Positions 61,531 to 64,000 of a DNA stretch of 64,000 bases are shown piece by piece; position 1 is the first letter of the stretch; each line of letters starts with the position of its first letter. Made by a program: the position numbers and the translations under genes. The stretch is from positions 186,001-250,000 of the forward strand of contig NC_002936.3 of NCBI RefSeq assembly GCF_000011905.1, given 5' to 3'. Source of the DNA: Dehalococcoides mccartyi 195 (GTDB lineage: Bacteria > Chloroflexota > Dehalococcoidia > Dehalococcoidales > Dehalococcoidaceae). The notes below the pieces were generated by a model that saw nothing but the letters and a program-made list of their open reading frames with translations, was not told the DNA's origin and ran no database searches.

Positions 61531-61995
61531 ATGGAAAAAGCAATTGTAAATTGTCCTAAGGTCGTAACGTTCGGCCAGATACGGTCATTTAAATCCAAGC
61601 AGATTATAGAAGAAGGTGAACCGGTCTGGCTGGATATAGAGTTCGAGGCATTTTTAGAGCAGTATGAACTAAAACTGCTGCTGGATATCAATAAAATGAG
61701 ATATCCGATTGATTTCATAGCGGTTTCATTTGCTGGAACGGATGAAAATACCCCTCACAGAGTAGTTACGTTTGAAGAGATAGACGACGTTCAGATGAAA
61801 CCATCTGTAAACGTACCTGGGCGTGGGCAGAATAATCCAGGCTCGATGCTAAGTGCCTTAATCCATGGAAATATTAAGCCAATCATGCGGGTATCGTTTA
61901 GCGCAAACGTGCCCGAGAACTATCAGGAACCCCGAATCGCTTCATCAACCATGGGAGTAAAAACAATCATATTCAACTTTATGGGGACTAAATAG
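61531..61995 (+). CDS. Hypothetical protein of the mobile element
   Basis: A 154-residue protein without a recognised family. The N-terminus has KVVTFGQIRSFKSKQI; the middle has AVSFAGTDENTPHRVVTFEEIDD; the C-terminus is beta-rich with KTIIFNFMG. AGAGGAG eight bases before ATG 61531 supports the start. It is part of a run of four short genes. Confidence 0.6.
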   Translation: MEKAIVNCPKVVTFGQIRSFKSKQIIEEGEPVWLDIEFEAFLEQYELKLLLDINKMRYPIDFIAVSFAGTDENTPHRVVTFEEIDDVQMKPSVNVPGRGQNNPGSMLSALIHGNIKPIMRVSFSANVPENYQEPRIASSTMGVKTIIFNFMGTK

Positions 61996-62007
61996 AGAGG
62001 TGAATTT

Positions 62008-62277
62008 ATGAGCAGGACAGGTGTTGTTGAACGGGGAGAGGATGATTTTAACCTACGAATGCTTCAGAATGAACTGGATATCTGCGCCGAGGAAATGGGA
62101 AGCGCTGGCTGTGAAGGGTGTTCATGCCAGCGCCTCTGTGACCGTTTATGGGCGTCAATAAAGCCCGCCAGAGATAATATGCTGTCAGTGGATGAGTATT
62201 TTGATTACAGCCGGAAGTTTAAAGAGCTTCGGGCGGCAAGATACTGCCGCCAGTATTTGCCGTTGATTATCGCCTGA
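62008..62277 (+). CDS. Small cysteine-rich hypothetical protein
   Basis: An 89-residue protein with a tight Cys group (GCEGCSCQRLC, with further Cys at 26 and near the end), likely metal-binding. GAGGTG upstream supports ATG 62008. It overlaps the convergent membrane-protein gene by 11 bases. No family recognised. Confidence 0.6.
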   Translation: MSRTGVVERGEDDFNLRMLQNELDICAEEMGSAGCEGCSCQRLCDRLWASIKPARDNMLSVDEYFDYSRKFKELRAARYCRQYLPLIIA

Positions 62278-62611
62278 ATGACAGGATTACGCCTAAAACA
62301 GTACCGGCTGATATAGGCCAGAGTAAAAACCACTTGATTACAGACCATCCGCCATCCAGAAATGAATAATCCCATGCTACCAGTTTCGGTAAAGCGTGGG
62401 TGAAAAACCCGATTAAACCGTTTGTGAAATTCGCAATTGTAATGCCAATATTGGCCATCGTGCTATCGGTATAACTCATTACCTGGAACCCCAGTAAGGC
62501 ATTAAAAAAATTCTGCTCGGCAGTACCTATCCAAACACCGTCAAGTATCAGACACATAGCATTGCCGATTACGAAGGCAAATACTACCCATACCAGCCAT
62601 TGAGGACGCAT
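62267..62611 (-). CDS. Hypothetical membrane protein of the mobile element
   Basis: A 114-residue protein with three hydrophobic stretches (WLVWVVFAFVIGNAMCLIL, LPKLVAWDYSF region, WFLLWPISAGTVLGVILSF). The ATG overlaps the stop of the upstream gene as ATGA, so the two are translated together. Such small membrane proteins follow structural genes in some archaeal- or Chloroflexi-type phages; the role is unknown. Confidence 0.65.
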   Translation of the reverse strand: MRPQWLVWVVFAFVIGNAMCLILDGVWIGTAEQNFFNALLGFQVMSYTDSTMANIGITIANFTNGLIGFFTHALPKLVAWDYSFLDGGWSVIKWFLLWPISAGTVLGVILSFRR

Positions 62612-64000
62612 CAGAGACTCACCGTCTTTCTGTTTACCAGTTCAGTAGCCGCTACGACTACAAATGGCAGGACTGTCCATAAATCAGCTCCCAAAGCGGC
62701 AGACAAGAACCCTGTCCAGATACCACCTGCGATGATACATGGCAATAATTTACGGGTTACTCCGAACGATATCATGGTAATAGCAGCTCCGCCGCCGAAT
62801 ATAAACGGATACCAGACAAATTCAAGCGGGATACCTGCTTCGGATATAATCTCATTTATAGGGGACAGGAATTCAAGCCGGTCAGGATCCAGCGCTCCGA
62901 AAAATCCGGCAGGCGTATCAGAAATTTCATCATCATCTATAATCTGAATACCTTTGTCATCTCCAGAAACTACTAATGCGCTCAAATTGTAGGCGTTGTA
63001 GCTGATTATAGCTGCCGAGACATCCGCATCGGTGGTTGTTGTCCGGAATGAGGGCGTGGCATCATTACTATTCCCGGATAGATCCGTAAATGTAGTGGCG
63101 TATTGCCATTCCCACGAGCCTTTTAATACCCCACCAATCGTTATTTTAGCGTAGTACAGGTAAGGCATGGATCCGTTAGCCCCGATAACCCAGTTATTGG
63201 CATTATCAGTAATAGAGCCAGCATAAGCGGCAGAATCAGCCAATATATTGTCAACGTATAAAGAAAATGTTCCCCCGGATAAAACAGTTTTTACTGTATG
63301 GTCGCTAGATATTATTCCGGTAGCTGTTAGTGTTACAGCAGGAGTATAGCCACCTACAACAAAATAATAATCATAACTGTCTGCTGACCAAGTTACGCCG
63401 CTGTCCGATGACGAACACTTAGTTCCACTGGCATAAGCATCCGAATTTTCTGACCACACCTTAATATAATTAGAAGCGTCTCCAGTCGGGCAAGAGAAAG
63501 CCAAGGCATAAGAAGTTCCGGAACTTAATTTTGCTGACTGACTTAAGTAAAATGTTTGGGCGCCAGCTGACCCACTGATAGTAGATGCGCTAATTGATCC
63601 AGTTGCAAGCGCAGTACCAGTTGGCACTCCTCCAGATACGGCGTAGATATATACATTAAAATTTCCGCTTGGCGCTAATATTTTCTGACACCATAATGTA
63701 ATACTGTTGACATATATATCGCTAATAGGGATAAAAGTTTGTCCATACCAATTTGCTCCGTAGACTCTGGATGTGGTGGCTGAATAATATGTGGCTTGGC
63801 TAATATTTGCTGCTGATCCGATTAGCGCAACAATTTCGCCTGCATTATTCGGGTAGCAAATATAAGCACCGCCTTTGTCGATTATTAATTTGCTGGTCCC
63901 GCTGGATGTATTTATATACCCACTCAACTCAATCTCAAAATCACTCCCCAGCTCCAAAGACGCAGAATCAACAACGCTCATACCGGCTGTGTCAGGGAAA
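62611..64000 (-). CDS. LamG-type structural protein, 5' end beyond the window
   Basis: At least 456 residues and open at the right edge. The sequence continues upstream of the first in-window ATG (63981) with FPDTAG, which fits the LamG-like start of a concanavalin-type domain (MSVVDSASLELGSDFEIELSGYINT), so the gene is probably partial here. It has Ser/Thr-rich beta repeats, a second LamG-type half (GSWEWQYATTFTDLSGNSNDATPSF) and two C-terminal hydrophobic helices (FIFGGGAAITMISFGV, LPCIIAGGIWTGFL). It resembles phage minor structural or virion-surface proteins, with unusual membrane anchoring. Confidence 0.68.
   Translation of the reverse strand, partial: FPDTAGMSVVDSASLELGSDFEIELSGYINTSSGTSKLIIDKGGAYICYPNNAGEIVALIGSAANISQATYYSATTSRVYGANWYGQTFIPISDIYVNSITLWCQKILAPSGNFNVYIYAVSGGVPTGTALATGSISASTISGSAGAQTFYLSQSAKLSSGTSYALAFSCPTGDASNYIKVWSENSDAYASGTKCSSSDSGVTWSADSYDYYFVVGGYTPAVTLTATGIISSDHTVKTVLSGGTFSLYVDNILADSAAYAGSITDNANNWVIGANGSMPYLYYAKITIGGVLKGSWEWQYATTFTDLSGNSNDATPSFRTTTTDADVSAAIISYNAYNLSALVVSGDDKGIQIIDDDEISDTPAGFFGALDPDRLEFLSPINEIISEAGIPLEFVWYPFIFGGGAAITMISFGVTRKLLPCIIAGGIWTGFLSAALGADLWTVLPFVVVAATELVNRKTVSL

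Larger units (their letters stand above)
54776..64000. mobile_element. Integrated phage/plasmid-like element (left part)
   Basis: The CbiE-like coding is lost at about 54776, and all genes beyond it are of mobile-element type: a LexA/CI repressor facing left, a Cro-like protein facing right, a primase-helicase, TGGAAACA repeats, a serine recombinase, a DNA methylase, small unknown genes and a LamG-type structural protein. Codon and base composition look more A+T-rich than in the flanking genes. The left boundary is approximate (within tens of bases) because no attachment repeat can be matched without the right end, which lies outside the window. Confidence 0.8.

Overview
The window looks like a chromosome segment of a Dehalococcoides mccartyi-type organohalide-respiring Chloroflexi bacterium. 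The evidence is a Tat-dependent reductive dehalogenase (RdhA) with its small RdhB membrane anchor, a divergent PAS-type histidine kinase/response regulator pair, corrinoid salvage genes with no corrin-ring biosynthesis, an adenosylcobalamin-dependent ribonucleotide-reductase-like protein, and tightly packed genes with many ATGA-type overlaps. No tRNA, rRNA or CRISPR array was recognised.

Layout. (1) 78-8300: housekeeping and redox genes: proC-leuS, a BaiN-type flavoprotein, a DUF2769 protein, a glutaredoxin plus a ferredoxin:thioredoxin reductase-rubredoxin fusion, a DUF1616 membrane protein, a glycosyltransferase. (2) 8449-24161: a surface-glycan locus behind a strong promoter. It encodes a full set for a nucleotide-activated D-glycero-D-manno-heptose (GmhA, HddA, a GmhB-glycosyltransferase fusion, HddC), further glycosyltransferases, an epimerase, a methyltransferase, a polysaccharide pyruvyl transferase, an FrhB-type protein, a flippase and a PIG-L deacetylase. 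(3) 24340-36540: an aldo/keto reductase, a DUF134 regulator, a HEAT-repeat protein, a fused lysine 2,3-aminomutase/beta-lysine acetyltransferase (compatible solute) behind a leader with a terminator hairpin, a serpin lipoprotein, a hemolysin III protein with an apparent ATA start, an ABC-F ATPase, a lipoprotein, a second BaiN paralogue and three small zinc-ribbon membrane proteins, one resembling RdhB.

(4) 36756-43562: the organohalide-respiration locus: response regulator, a soluble DUF1638-PAS histidine kinase, an unknown protein, a repeat-bearing intergenic region, rdhA, rdhB, an rdhC/NosR-like flavoprotein and a 46-residue single-helix protein overlapping its end. (5) 43609-54776: a same-strand corrinoid island: DUF71 ATPase, three paralogous radical SAM proteins, an orphan CbiE-like methylase, two CbiZ amidohydrolases, a class II ribonucleotide-reductase homologue whose active-site motif is altered (DPCGG instead of NPCGE), CobO/BtuR, CbiB, a cysteine desulfurase and a BtuF-CbiE fusion. 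Together they look like a pathway that imports, trims, adenosylates and rebuilds corrinoids, with the radical SAM enzymes and the altered reductase as uncharacterised members. This is the best candidate for an undescribed system.

(6) About 54776-64000: an integrated phage-like or plasmid-like element that appears to have interrupted the CbiE domain of the BtuF-CbiE gene. It carries a LexA/CI-type repressor with tandem palindromic operators, a primase-helicase, a dense cluster of TGGAAACA repeats resembling iterons, a small serine recombinase, a DNA methylase, several unknown genes, an unusual five-base-periodic GG array and a LamG-type structural protein. It continues beyond the right edge. 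All assignments rest on reading the sequence and recognising families; no database search was run.
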